This document shows, one piece after another, positions 33,357 through 41,264 of a stretch of DNA of 64,000 nt. The notes beneath the pieces are model-generated. The model was not told the DNA's origin and made no database searches. It saw only the letters and a program-made list of their open reading frames with translations. Origin of the DNA: Streptomyces aquilus (GTDB taxonomy: Bacteria; Actinomycetota; Actinomycetes; Streptomycetales; Streptomycetaceae); contig NZ_CP034463.1 in assembly GCF_003955715.1 (NCBI RefSeq), positions 310,001 to 374,000 on the forward strand, read 5' to 3'. The first letter of the stretch is position 1, and each line of letters starts with the position of its first letter. A program made the translations under genes and the position numbers.

Positions 33357-35087
33357 GTGGTTGCCACCGAACAACGTCTTTCCACCACAGTGCTGGTGAT
33401 CGGCACCGGCGGAGCGGGACTGCGCGCGGCCATCGAGCTGGCCGAGGCCGGCGTCGATGTCCTCGCCGTCGGCAAGCGCCCCAAGGAGGACACCCACACC
33501 TCTCTCGCCGCCGGCGGGATCAATGCGGCCCTGGCCACGATGGACCCCGAGGACACCTGGCAGCAGCACGCCGCCGACACCCTCAAGGAGAGCTACCTCC
33601 TCGGCGACCCCCGCACCGCCGAGATCGTCACCCGTGGGGCCGCCCTCGGCATCGACGACCTGGAGCGCTACGGCATGGCCTTCGCCCGGGAGGAGGACGG
33701 CCGGATCTCCCAGCGCTTCTTCGGCGCCCACAAGTTCCGCCGCACCGCCTTCGCGGGCGACTACACGGGCCTGGAGATCCAGCGCACGCTCATCCGGCGC
33801 GCGAACCAGCTGGACATACCGGTGCTCGACAACGTCTACATCACCCGCCTGCTGGTCCACGACGGTGCCGTCTTCGGCGCCTACGGCTTCGGCCTCGGCG
33901 ACGGCAGGCGCTACCTCGTGCACGCGGACGCCGTCATCCTCGCGGCCGGCGGCCACACCCGGATCTGGCGGCGCACCTCCTCGCGGCGCGACGAGAACAC
34001 CGGCGACTCCTTCCGGCTCGCCGCGGAGGCCGGAGCCCGGCTGCGCGACCCGGAACTCGTCCAGTTCCACCCGTCGGGCATCATCGAGCCGGAGAACGCG
34101 GCCGGGACCCTGGTGAGCGAGGCGGCCCGCGGCGAGGGCGGCATCCTGCGCAACGCGCTCGGCGAGCGGTACATGAACCGCTACGACCCCGTACGCATGG
34201 AACTGTCCACCCGCGACCGGGTGGCCCTCGCCTCCTACACCGAGATCAAGGAAGGTCGCGGGACGTCCAACGGCGGGGTGTGGCTCGATGTCTCCCACCT
34301 GCCTCGGCAGACCATCATGAACCGGCTCCCCCGCGTCTACCAGACACTGCTGGACCTCCAGATGCTGGACATCACCCGCGATCCCATCGAGGTCGCGCCC
34401 ACGGCGCACTACTCGATGGGCGGTGTGTGGGTCCGCCCCGAGGACCACAGCACGGACGTGCGCGGCCTGTACGCCATCGGTGAGGCCTCCAGCGGACTGC
34501 ACGGCGCCAACCGGCTCGGCGGCAACAGCCTCATCGAGCTGCTGGTGTACGGCCGTATCACCGGGCAGGCGGCCGCCGCCTACTCGGAGTCCCTGACCGC
34601 GCAGCCGCGCTCGGCCGCCGCGGTGGCGCAGGCGCGGGCGGAGGTCGACGACCTGCTCGCCGCGGACGGCCCGGAGAACGTGCGCGCCCTGCAACGGGCC
34701 ATCCGCAACACCATGACCGAGCACGCGGGCGTGGTCCGTGACGAGGAGGGGCTGCGCACCGGGCTGGCGGAGCTGGACGCCATCGAGAAGCGCATGGAGA
34801 ACGTCGGCGTCCATCCGGACATCGCGGGCTTCCAGGACCTCGCCCACGCCTTCGACCTCAAGTCGTCGGCCCTGGCGGCGAGGGCCACCCTGGAAGCGGC
34901 GCTGGAGCGGCGCGAGACGCGCGGATGCCACAACCGCAGCGACTACCCCGACATGGACCCCGCGCTGCAGGTGAACCTCGTCTGGTCCCCGACCGAGGGC
35001 ATCACCCGTGAGCCCATCAGTCCTGTCCCCGACGAGATCGCGGCCCTGATGCAGGACGTCTCGACGGACGGAAAGCTCGTCGAATAG
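33357..35087 (+). CDS. Fumarate reductase/succinate dehydrogenase-type flavoprotein
   Basis: The 576-residue protein has the FAD-binding start TTVLVIGTGGAGLRAAIELAEAG, SLAAGGINAAL, the catalytic-site HPSG and RGEGGILRNALGERYMNRY, HYSMGGV and the closing GANRLGGNSLIELLVYGRITG. It is of the SdhA/FrdA/aspartate oxidase superfamily. GTG 33357 is preferred (GGGAG upstream); ATG 33345 is possible. No SdhB, SdhC or NadA/NadC genes are adjacent, so its electron partner may be a ferredoxin of this regulon. A broken copy lies at 18337-19515. Confidence 0.87.
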   Translation: MVATEQRLSTTVLVIGTGGAGLRAAIELAEAGVDVLAVGKRPKEDTHTSLAAGGINAALATMDPEDTWQQHAADTLKESYLLGDPRTAEIVTRGAALGIDDLERYGMAFAREEDGRISQRFFGAHKFRRTAFAGDYTGLEIQRTLIRRANQLDIPVLDNVYITRLLVHDGAVFGAYGFGLGDGRRYLVHADAVILAAGGHTRIWRRTSSRRDENTGDSFRLAAEAGARLRDPELVQFHPSGIIEPENAAGTLVSEAARGEGGILRNALGERYMNRYDPVRMELSTRDRVALASYTEIKEGRGTSNGGVWLDVSHLPRQTIMNRLPRVYQTLLDLQMLDITRDPIEVAPTAHYSMGGVWVRPEDHSTDVRGLYAIGEASSGLHGANRLGGNSLIELLVYGRITGQAAAAYSESLTAQPRSAAAVAQARAEVDDLLAADGPENVRALQRAIRNTMTEHAGVVRDEEGLRTGLAELDAIEKRMENVGVHPDIAGFQDLAHAFDLKSSALAARATLEAALERRETRGCHNRSDYPDMDPALQVNLVWSPTEGITREPISPVPDEIAALMQDVSTDGKLVE

Positions 35088-35129
35088 GAATCCTCCTGCC
35101 CGGGAGAAGATTTCCGGAAGGGGGAAAGG

Positions 35130-35156
35130 TGTCACAGCTCCGATCAATTCCCGGTC
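35130..35156 (+). promoter_or_regulatory. ECF41-type promoter before a deleted NmrA-like gene
   Basis: TGTCACA at 35130-35136, 17 bases, GTC at 35154-35156 (context CGGTCACAC). Only a fragment of coding sequence follows before a terminator. Confidence 0.78.
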
Positions 35157-35170
35157 ACACCCCGTGCGGG

Positions 35171-35227
35171 CAGCAGCTGGAGGACGTGGCCGTCGTGATC
35201 GACGTCTCCAACTCGCCCTCCTTCTGG
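35171..35227 (+). pseudogene. Short NmrA-like gene remnant
   Basis: The bases encode QLEDVAVVIDVSNSPSF, matching VLKGASVVVDVSNSPSF of the intact gene at 19671-20414. The DVSNSPSF match is exact. Everything before and after has been deleted, and a strong terminator follows at once. The promoter, gene core and terminator now form a unit that would make a short RNA of about 100 bases. Confidence 0.78.
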
Positions 35228-35270
35228 GCCTGTCGTTCCACGCACCGTGGAACGACAGGCCTATTTTTTG
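35227..35270. terminator. Strong intrinsic terminator
   Basis: A perfect 16-base-pair stem (35227-35242 with 35246-35261) has a CAC loop and is followed by TATTTTTTG. This is a textbook intrinsic terminator and unusually clear for a Streptomyces. Confidence 0.93.
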
Positions 35271-35343
35271 TACGGCGCCGTAGACCAGCCGGCGCGCAGG
35301 CCCGATTCCGCTTCCACGCCGATGAGAAAAGCTCCAAAACCAC

Positions 35344-35370
35344 TGTCACAGCGTCCTTGGTCCCTCGGTC
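35344..35370 (+). promoter_or_regulatory. ECF41-type promoter of an ECF41 gene (autoregulation)
   Basis: TGTCACA at 35344-35350, 17 bases, GTC at 35368-35370 (context CGGTCGTTG). It lies 88 bases before the start of the sigma factor at 35459. Confidence 0.82.
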
Positions 35371-35458
35371 GTTGAGGGGGAGACGATCGCCGGGTCTGTG
35401 AGCGCCTCGTGGCCGCGTTCCGACAACCCGGGCCCCGCAGGAATGGAGTCAGAGGGAC

Positions 35459-36463
35459 ATGTATCCAGAGGCATCCCCCACAGAGGCACCCCCCGCGGAC
35501 AGGAACCTCGCCGAGGCCGTCACCACCTTCGTGGAACTGCGGCCCCGGCTCTTCGGTATCGCCTACCGCATCCTGGGCAGCGCGACGGAAGCCGAGGACG
35601 TCGTGCAGGAGGCGTGGCTGCGCTGGCAGCGGACCGACCGTTCGGCAGTGGTCAGCCCCGCGGCGTTCCTGTCGAGCACCACGACGAGGCTGGCCATCAA
35701 CGTGGCGCAGTCCGCCCGCGTGCGCCGCGAGACCTACATCGGGCCCTGGCTGCCCGAACCCATCGACACCAGCATCGACCCGGTGGCCGGCGCCGAACGC
35801 GCCGAGGCCCTGGAACTCGCCCTGCTCCTCGTCCTGCAGAAGCTCACACCCACCGAGCGGGCCGCCTACGTGCTCAGGGAGGCCTTCGAGTACGGCTACT
35901 CGGAGATCGCGGCGATCCTGCGCCTCACCCCGGTCAACGCCAGGAAGATCGTGAGCAGGGCGCGCAAGCACCTCACCGACGACGAGCGGGACAGTGTCGA
36001 CGTCCAGGAGCACCGCAGGCTGCTCGACGCCTTCGTCGCGGCCGCCCAGGAAGGCGACGTGGCCTCGCTGGAAGCGCTCCTGACGCCCGACGCGGTCAGT
36101 CTGTCCGACGGCAACGGGCTGCGCGGCGCGGCCCGTGTGCCCGTGGTCGGTCGTGCCCGGGTGGCGAACCTGTCGACCGCCTCGTCACGCTTCTGGCCGA
36201 CGGTCGAGATCGCACCCGTGCAGGCCAACGGGCGCGCCGGGGTTCTGCTGTACCGGGACGGTCGGCCCGCCACCTTCATGACCGTCGCCGCCACACGGCG
36301 GGGGATCCACCAGGTTCTGTGGGTGTTCACCCCCGACAAGATCGCCGCCTTCCTCGGATCACGTGCCGACCGCGCCACCTCGCCCGCGCGTCCCGGGGAC
36401 GCCGGGGCACCTGAGCTCACCCGGGAAGGGAACGGTTCCAGCTACGCAGCTTGTCGGGGTTGA
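35459..36463 (+). CDS. ECF41-group sigma factor with divergent C-terminal motifs
   Basis: The 334-residue protein shares the plan of the 32037 factor: region 2 LFGIAYRILGSATEAEDVVQEAWLRWQ, region 4 LTPTERAAYVLREAFEYGYSEIAAIL, then a SnoaL-like domain. The regulatory motifs differ: DGNGLRGA in place of DGGG, and FTPDKI in place of NPDKL. About 40 further residues extend past the usual end and overlap the convergent gene at 36417 by 47 bases. In ECF41 factors these motifs hold the sigma factor in its controlled state, so altered activity is likely. It has its own promoter element. AGAGGGAC precedes ATG 35459. Confidence 0.88.
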   Translation: MYPEASPTEAPPADRNLAEAVTTFVELRPRLFGIAYRILGSATEAEDVVQEAWLRWQRTDRSAVVSPAAFLSSTTTRLAINVAQSARVRRETYIGPWLPEPIDTSIDPVAGAERAEALELALLLVLQKLTPTERAAYVLREAFEYGYSEIAAILRLTPVNARKIVSRARKHLTDDERDSVDVQEHRRLLDAFVAAAQEGDVASLEALLTPDAVSLSDGNGLRGAARVPVVGRARVANLSTASSRFWPTVEIAPVQANGRAGVLLYRDGRPATFMTVAATRRGIHQVLWVFTPDKIAAFLGSRADRATSPARPGDAGAPELTREGNGSSYAACRG

Positions 36464-37139
36464 GAACCGCCCAGACCTGAAGGACCAGCGAGTCCGCGAT
36501 GTCGAGGGTCAGCACCGCGGCGACCTGGTCGTCGCACCGGGCGACGAGGCCGGTGCGCCCGTTGACCGATCCGGTGCACAGGGTCACGCGCCGCTGTCCG
36601 GCCAGCAGGACCAACAGGCTGCGGGCGACCTGCTCGTCGCCGCGAACAGGCCGCGTCAGCGCCCGGATCTTGCCGCCGCTGTCGAAGAAGGCCGTCGCGT
36701 CGGGGGCCAGCAGCGACCGCAGGCGGGGGCGGTCCTGATCGCTGCACGCCCGCCGCACGGCAACGGTGATCTCATGCTCGCGACGCGCCGACACGGGCCG
36801 CGCACGCCGCGCGCCCACACTCCACCGGGCCCGCTCGTCCGGTTCCACGTCCTCGCCGTACGACGCCCGCAGGGACTGGATCTCCCGCTGCTCCCCGCCG
36901 GGCCGGACCGGCGCCGGCCGCGTCAGACACGCCTCGTCCACGACCTTGGTGAGCCAGACGCGGGGGGACGGCATTCGGACCCGCTCCGGATCGGTGAGGC
37001 GGTACCACCGCCGGTAAGCCTCGTCGACGACGCGTTCGGCCGCGACGCGGCTGCCGAGCACACGGCAGGCGACGTCCAGCAGGTGCCGCCGTTCGTCGAG
37101 CGACTCGGCGAGCGGTACCGCACCAACGGCATGATCCAT
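36417..37139 (-). CDS. ECF-type sigma factor lacking region 4, fused to a SnoaL-like domain
   Basis: The 240-residue product has a sigma-2-like start (DERRHLLDVACRVLGSRVAAERVVDEAYRRWYRL, PRVWLTKVVDEA) related to that of the factor at 60579. The region 4 helix-turn-helix expected at 90-150 is replaced by a short Arg-rich linker. The SnoaL-like domain is complete: FFDSGGKIRALTRPVRG, GSVNGRTGLVAR and WAVLNPDKLRSWNR. It could bind core polymerase but should not recognise a -35 alone, so it may act as a competitor or antagonist. No TGTCACA element; a palindrome precedes it. Confidence 0.82.
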   Translation of the reverse strand: MDHAVGAVPLAESLDERRHLLDVACRVLGSRVAAERVVDEAYRRWYRLTDPERVRMPSPRVWLTKVVDEACLTRPAPVRPGGEQREIQSLRASYGEDVEPDERARWSVGARRARPVSARREHEITVAVRRACSDQDRPRLRSLLAPDATAFFDSGGKIRALTRPVRGDEQVARSLLVLLAGQRRVTLCTGSVNGRTGLVARCDDQVAAVLTLDIADSLVLQVWAVLNPDKLRSWNRSLPG

Positions 37140-37181
37140 GCAGCGACCCCCACAGACAGAAGCTGCGGCATGTTTTCACAA

Positions 37182-37196
37182 CACACCGATGGTGTG
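37182..37196. promoter_or_regulatory. Palindrome upstream of the region-4-less sigma factor
   Basis: CACACC-GAT-GGTGTG is a perfect inverted repeat, 43 bases before the start at 37139 and just behind the TetR gene. It may be an operator. Confidence 0.5.
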
Positions 37197-37206
37197 CCAC
37201 TTAGTG

Positions 37207-37863
37207 TCAATCCCCCGTCGGCGCAGAGACGCCCGACGGGTCCGTCATCCGCAGCCGGGCGGGCGGCGGATGGGGCAGGGTCGCGCGGTCACGGGCCCGC
37301 AGTCCGTCGAACGCGATCTCCAGGAAGCGTTCCCACGCCCGCGGTTCACGGTCCAGCAGCGGCTGGGCGGTCTGGTGGATGCCACCGAGGAGCAGCACGA
37401 TGTCGGTTCCGGTGATGTCACCGCGGACGGCTCCCTGTTCCCTGGCCCGGGCGGTGAGGTCCTCGACCGTGTCGCAGAGCCGGTCGATCGCCTCGCGTAC
37501 GTCCGCGTGCTGGAGCGAGGGCCGGCCGATGACGTCACAGAACGCGCGGTCGGCGGCGAGCAGGCCGATTCCGTGTGCCATGAAGTCCTTCAGCGCACGG
37601 CCGGCGTCGTCGGCGCGCAGGAGCCGGTCCGCCGCCTCGAGCAGCCGGTCGAGCAGCTGCATCATGATCGCCGCGAGAAGGTCGTCCTTCGTCGGGAAGT
37701 GCCGGAACACCGTGCCCTTGGCGACGCCGGCCCGCTGAGCGATCGTGTGCATCGACACATCCACCCCGCATTCGGCGAAGGCCTCGGTGGCCGCGCGCAG
37801 CAGCAGTCGCCGATTGCGCACGCTGTCGGCCCTGGCCTGCACCGCCGGTGTTCTCCCGGTCAT
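37207..37863 (-). CDS. TetR-family repressor
   Basis: The 218-residue protein has a TetR DNA-binding domain (NRRLLLRAATEAFAECGVDVSMHTIAQRAGVAKGTVFRHFPTKDDLLAAI) and a helical ligand domain ending AWERFLEIAFDGLRA. It is divergent from the SDR gene at 38036, and the palindrome at 37891-37928 between them is the expected operator. It probably represses the SDR and itself until a small ligand binds. Confidence 0.92.
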   Translation of the reverse strand: MTGRTPAVQARADSVRNRRLLLRAATEAFAECGVDVSMHTIAQRAGVAKGTVFRHFPTKDDLLAAIMMQLLDRLLEAADRLLRADDAGRALKDFMAHGIGLLAADRAFCDVIGRPSLQHADVREAIDRLCDTVEDLTARAREQGAVRGDITGTDIVLLLGGIHQTAQPLLDREPRAWERFLEIAFDGLRARDRATLPHPPPARLRMTDPSGVSAPTGD

Positions 37864-37890
37864 GACGCCTCCCTCTGCGTGTCACAACAT

Positions 37891-37928
37891 TAACACTGAA
37901 CATGACTCGTGGGTCATGTTCAGTGTTA
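37891..37928. promoter_or_regulatory. Perfect 16-bp-arm palindrome, TetR operator
   Basis: Arms 37891-37906 (TAACACTGAACATGAC) and 37913-37928 are exact inverted repeats with a 6-base centre. It sits between the divergent TetR and SDR genes, the classic operator position. Confidence 0.88.
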
Positions 37929-38035
37929 CGCTGGCACGACATGACCCCTCGGTCACCTTACCGGGCCGCCGTGTCCTGTCCTCGCACACAATCACGGCCT
38001 GCCCGTCCCACCCCGCCACCTCTTTCGGAGATGAC

Positions 38036-38773
38036 ATGAGTTCCGTTCTCGACCCCAAGATCGCCCTCGTCACCGGCGCCTCGTCCGGCATCGGCAGGGC
38101 GACCGCACTGGCGTTGTCCAAGGCGGGGGCCACCGTCGCCGTCGGCGGCCGCAGGACCGACCGGCTCGAAGCGCTGGCGCAGGAAGCGCCCGGGGAGATC
38201 CTCGTCCTGGACATGGACGTCAGCGACCCCGAGTCGGTACGCAAGGCCGTCGACCGGACCGTCGAACGCTTCGGCACCCTCGACATCGTCGTGAACAACG
38301 CCGGCGTCATGCTCACCGGCCCCGTCCTGGACGCGGACCTCGCAGAATGGACCCGCATGGTGGAGACCAACCTGCTGGGCTCCCTGTACACGGTGCACGC
38401 CGCGCTGCCCCACCTGCTGCGCTCTCGCGGCGCGGTGGTCCAGATCTCCTCCACCTCGGGCCGTATCTCCTCGGCCGGCGCCGCCGTCTACTCCGCCACC
38501 AAGTTCGGCGTCACCGCCTTCGCCGAAGCGCTGCGCCAGGAGGTGACCGAGCAGGGAGTCCGTGTCGTCCTCGTGGAACCGGGCTTCGTCTCGACCGAGT
38601 TGGCCGACCACATCGCCGACCCGAACCATCGTGCCGCGGTCAAGGCCATGGCCGAGTCGATGCGGACCCTTCAGCCGGAGGACATCGCGGCCGCGGTGGT
38701 CTACGCCGTCACACAGCCCGACCACGTAGCGGTCAACGAGATCCTCGTACGCCCCACCGACCAGTCCCGCTGA
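38036..38773 (+). CDS. Short-chain dehydrogenase/reductase
   Basis: This 245-residue classical SDR has TGASSGIGRATALALSKAG, NNAGVM, the catalytic Ser in ISSTSGRISSAG, and YSATKFGVTAFAEAL. The ADH-short pattern SSTS...YSATK suits the clavulanate-dehydrogenase-like group. GGAG lies 7 bases before ATG 38036. The TetR repressor at 37207 and the intervening palindrome probably control it. Substrate unknown. Confidence 0.88.
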   Translation: MSSVLDPKIALVTGASSGIGRATALALSKAGATVAVGGRRTDRLEALAQEAPGEILVLDMDVSDPESVRKAVDRTVERFGTLDIVVNNAGVMLTGPVLDADLAEWTRMVETNLLGSLYTVHAALPHLLRSRGAVVQISSTSGRISSAGAAVYSATKFGVTAFAEALRQEVTEQGVRVVLVEPGFVSTELADHIADPNHRAAVKAMAESMRTLQPEDIAAAVVYAVTQPDHVAVNEILVRPTDQSR

Positions 38774-38839
38774 TCGCCCGTGCCCGGCGGCAACCGCCGC
38801 CCCGCACCCCCGCTTCCAGCCGGGCACGGGCACGGCGGC

Positions 38840-38866
38840 CGTCACAGACGGCCGCCCCTCACGGTC
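38840..38866 (+). promoter_or_regulatory. ECF41-type promoter for the OsmC gene
   Basis: CGTCACA at 38840-38846, 17 bases, GTC at 38864-38866 (context CGGTCTGAG). The start codon is 56 bases downstream. Confidence 0.7.
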
Positions 38867-38922
38867 TGAGCTTCGGGAGGCACAGGTCGTGCCTCTGCCC
38901 GTACCTCGGCTGAGAGGCAAGC

Positions 38923-39327
38923 ATGAACACGCGCATCGTTACCGTGGCCGAAGGAAAGCAGCTCGCGCGCTCCGTGGCGATCGGTACCCACAGCCTGACA
39001 GCCGACGAGCCGGAGCCCGTAGGCACCGACACCGGCCCCACCCCGGGCGAACTCCTCCTGGCCGCGCTCGGAGCGTGCACGTCCATGGCGGTGCGGGCCT
39101 ACGCGCAGCGCCACGAGTGGCCGCTGGACCGGGTGGACGTCGCGGTCCGCTTCGGCGCACAGGGGCAGGTGGTCAAGAACATCGGGCTCGTCGGGGAGTT
39201 GACCCCCGCGCAGCGGGACCAGCTCCTCGCGGTCGCGGGTCGCTGTCCCGTTCACCGGCTGCTGACCAAGGACGTCACGATCATCACGGTGCCCACGCTG
39301 CTCGCGGAGCCCGCGCCGCTGCCGTGA
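38923..39327 (+). CDS. OsmC-family peroxiredoxin-like protein
   Basis: The 134-residue protein belongs to the OsmC/YhfA group with Cys52 in LGACTSMAVRAYA and Cys108 in AGRCPVHRLL. OsmC proteins reduce organic and inorganic peroxides with these two cysteines. It is distinct from the Ohr at 4662, so the regulon holds both subfamilies. It ends ahead of a terminator hairpin at 39346. Confidence 0.87.
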   Translation: MNTRIVTVAEGKQLARSVAIGTHSLTADEPEPVGTDTGPTPGELLLAALGACTSMAVRAYAQRHEWPLDRVDVAVRFGAQGQVVKNIGLVGELTPAQRDQLLAVAGRCPVHRLLTKDVTIITVPTLLAEPAPLP

Positions 39328-39345
39328 CGTCAGGCCCACACAAGA

Positions 39346-39393
39346 ACGCGGGGTGCGGGGGCCGGCCGTGAAGCCGGACCCCGCACCCCGCGT
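39346..39393. terminator. Terminator hairpin between OsmC and hydrolase genes
   Basis: A 15-base-pair GC stem (39346-39360 with 39379-39393, core GCGGGGTGCGGGG) lies between two convergent genes and can serve both. No U-tract. Confidence 0.7.
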
Positions 39394-39417
39394 CCGTATG
39401 GCGCGGGCCTGCGGCGC

Positions 39418-40137
39418 TCAGGCGGTCGCCTGCGCCGCCTCGTTGATCAGTCGGGCCACGTCACCGGGGCGCGAGACGCTGACCGCGTGGGAGGCGGAGA
39501 CCTTCATGACGGTCGCCCCGGCCCGCTCGGCCATGTAGGTCTGCGCCTGCGGGGGGATGTTCCGGTCCCCGTCCGCCACCAGCACCCAGGAGGGAATGTC
39601 CCGCCACGCCGGCGCGGACGCGCCCTCCGCCAGTGCGGCTTCGGCTACCGGTCGCTGCGTCGCGGCCATGACGGCCGTGGTCTCCTCGGGGACGTCGGCG
39701 GCGAACTGCTCGTGGAACTTGGCCTGTTCGATGTACAGGTCCGTGACCTGGCTGCCGTCGGACAGCTTCACCGGCACGGGCCGGAGCGTGTCGCCGAGGG
39801 TGCTGCCGGGGAACTTGCCCGACAGGGTGACGGCGCTCTCGCCCTCCTCGGGCAGGAACGCCGCGACGAAGACGAGCGCCTTGACCTCGGGCAGCCCCTT
39901 GGCCGCGTTGCTGATGACGGACCCGCCGTAGGAATGGCCGACGAGGACGACGGGGCCCTCGACGGACTGCACGATCTGCCGGACGTACGCGGCGTCGCCG
40001 GTCAGTCCGCGCAGCGGATTGGCGACGGCGATCACCGGATAGTCGTGCGCAAGGAGCTTGTCGACGACGCCGTTCCAACTGGAGGCGTCGGCGAACGCGC
40101 CGTGTACGAGGACGATGGTGGGCTTGTGTGCACTCAT
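39418..40137 (-). CDS. Alpha/beta hydrolase (EstC/salicylate-esterase-like)
   Basis: The 239-residue hydrolase has the oxyanion segment LVHGAFADASSWNGV, the nucleophile elbow GHSYGG and the late catalytic region ADGDRNIPP...SHAVSV. It is of the small plant-esterase-like group found widely in Streptomyces. It lies 49 bases behind the esterase gene and is probably in its operon. A secreted relative is at the left edge (1-242), and a decayed copy at 54902-55356. Confidence 0.87.
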   Translation of the reverse strand: MSAHKPTIVLVHGAFADASSWNGVVDKLLAHDYPVIAVANPLRGLTGDAAYVRQIVQSVEGPVVLVGHSYGGSVISNAAKGLPEVKALVFVAAFLPEEGESAVTLSGKFPGSTLGDTLRPVPVKLSDGSQVTDLYIEQAKFHEQFAADVPEETTAVMAATQRPVAEAALAEGASAPAWRDIPSWVLVADGDRNIPPQAQTYMAERAGATVMKVSASHAVSVSRPGDVARLINEAAQATA

Positions 40138-40186
40138 GGAGGATGGCCTTCCGACGTGCCGGGGGAATGTGGTCGGGTGTGCGGTG

Positions 40187-41137
40187 TCAGTCGGTTCCGA
40201 GGGCCTTGCGCAGCACGTGGATGGCCTGCTCGACCGCGGCGGTCGACGCCTGGGTGCCGCGGACGGGGTTCAGCATCATGAAGTCGTGCAGGGAGGCGTT
40301 GTAGCGGATGCTGGTCGTCGGCACACCGGCCTGGACGAGCTTGCGGGCGTAGGCCTCGCCCTCGTCACGCAGCACGTCGTTCTCGTCGACGACGACGAGC
40401 GCCGGCGGCAGGTCCCGGAGGTCTTCCAGCGTTGCCCGCAGCGGCGAGGCGGTGATCTGGGCGCGCTCGGCGGGGTCTGTGGTGTAGGCGTTCCAGAACC
40501 ACTCCATGGCCTTGGCCGTCAGATGCGGACCGTGCGCGAAGGTCCGGTAGCTCTCGGTGTCCTGGGCCGCGTCGGTGACGGGGTAGTACAGCGACTGGTG
40601 CACGAAGGCCACGTCGCCCCGCTGCTTGGCCATGTGGGTCAGGGCGGCGGTCATGTTGCCGCCGACCGAGTCGCCGGCGACGGCGAGGCGGGAGGCGTCG
40701 AGCCCTTCGCCGGCGCCCTCGGTGACGATCCACCGGGCGGTCGCGTAGGCCTGCTCGATGGCGACCGGGTACTTGGCCTCCGGGGAGCGGTCGTACTCGA
40801 CGAAGACCAGGGCGGCGTTCACCCCGACGGTCAGCTCGCGCACGAGCCGGTCGTGCGTGTCGGCGTTGCCGAGGATCCAGCCGCCGCCGTGCACGTAGAG
40901 GATGACGGGCAGGGGGCCGGTGCTGCCGACGGGCTTGAGGATGCGTACCCGCACGTCGCCGACCGACGCCGGAACAGTGATCCACTTCTCGTCCACGTCG
41001 GGCTTCTCGATGGGCTGCGCCTGCACGTCGTCGAGCAGCTTGCGCGCGCCCTCGACCCCGAGCTCGTACAGCAGCGGCGGCTTGGCGGTCGCGTCGGCGA
41101 AGTCCTGCGCGGCGGGCTCGAGAACGATGTCGTTCAT
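40187..41137 (-). CDS. Hormone-sensitive-lipase-type esterase
   Basis: The 316-residue product has the HSL oxyanion motif YVHGGGWILG, the nucleophile GDSVGGN, the acid in VVDENDVLRDEGE and the histidine in YNASLHDFMM. It should hydrolyse short acyl esters. It leads a two-gene operon with the hydrolase at 39418 from an ECF41-type promoter. ATG 41137 is followed by MNDIVLEP and preceded by AGAAGGAACAC. Confidence 0.9.
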   Translation of the reverse strand: MNDIVLEPAAQDFADATAKPPLLYELGVEGARKLLDDVQAQPIEKPDVDEKWITVPASVGDVRVRILKPVGSTGPLPVILYVHGGGWILGNADTHDRLVRELTVGVNAALVFVEYDRSPEAKYPVAIEQAYATARWIVTEGAGEGLDASRLAVAGDSVGGNMTAALTHMAKQRGDVAFVHQSLYYPVTDAAQDTESYRTFAHGPHLTAKAMEWFWNAYTTDPAERAQITASPLRATLEDLRDLPPALVVVDENDVLRDEGEAYARKLVQAGVPTTSIRYNASLHDFMMLNPVRGTQASTAAVEQAIHVLRKALGTD

Positions 41138-41183
41138 GATGTGTTCCTTCTCTGGCGACTAAGGAGGACTTTTCACACCATGG

Positions 41184-41210
41184 GACCGGGCCCGGAGCAG
41201 GTGTGTGACA
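41184..41210 (-). promoter_or_regulatory. ECF41-type promoter of the esterase/hydrolase operon
   Basis: Minus-strand TGTCACA (41210-41204), 17 bases, GTC (41186-41184, context CGGTCCCATGG). The promoter begins directly behind the DUF427 terminator. Confidence 0.8.
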
Positions 41211-41212
41211 CC

Positions 41213-41247
41213 AAAAGGTCCCGGGCCGTCGAACACGGCCCGGGACC
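41213..41247 (-). terminator. Intrinsic terminator of the DUF427 gene
   Basis: The stem 41217-41229 with 41235-41247 (GGTCCCGGGCCGT) has 13 perfect pairs and a 5-base loop. On the minus strand it is followed by TTTTGG, then within 3 bases by the next promoter's -35. It insulates the two transcription units. Confidence 0.85.
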
Positions 41248-41264
41248 GGACCCCGGAACGGGGG

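Noticed and set aside
37880-37906. TGTCACA at 37880 next to the TetR operator
   Set aside because: The 17-base spacing leads to GAC, and the SDR is better explained by the TetR operator.
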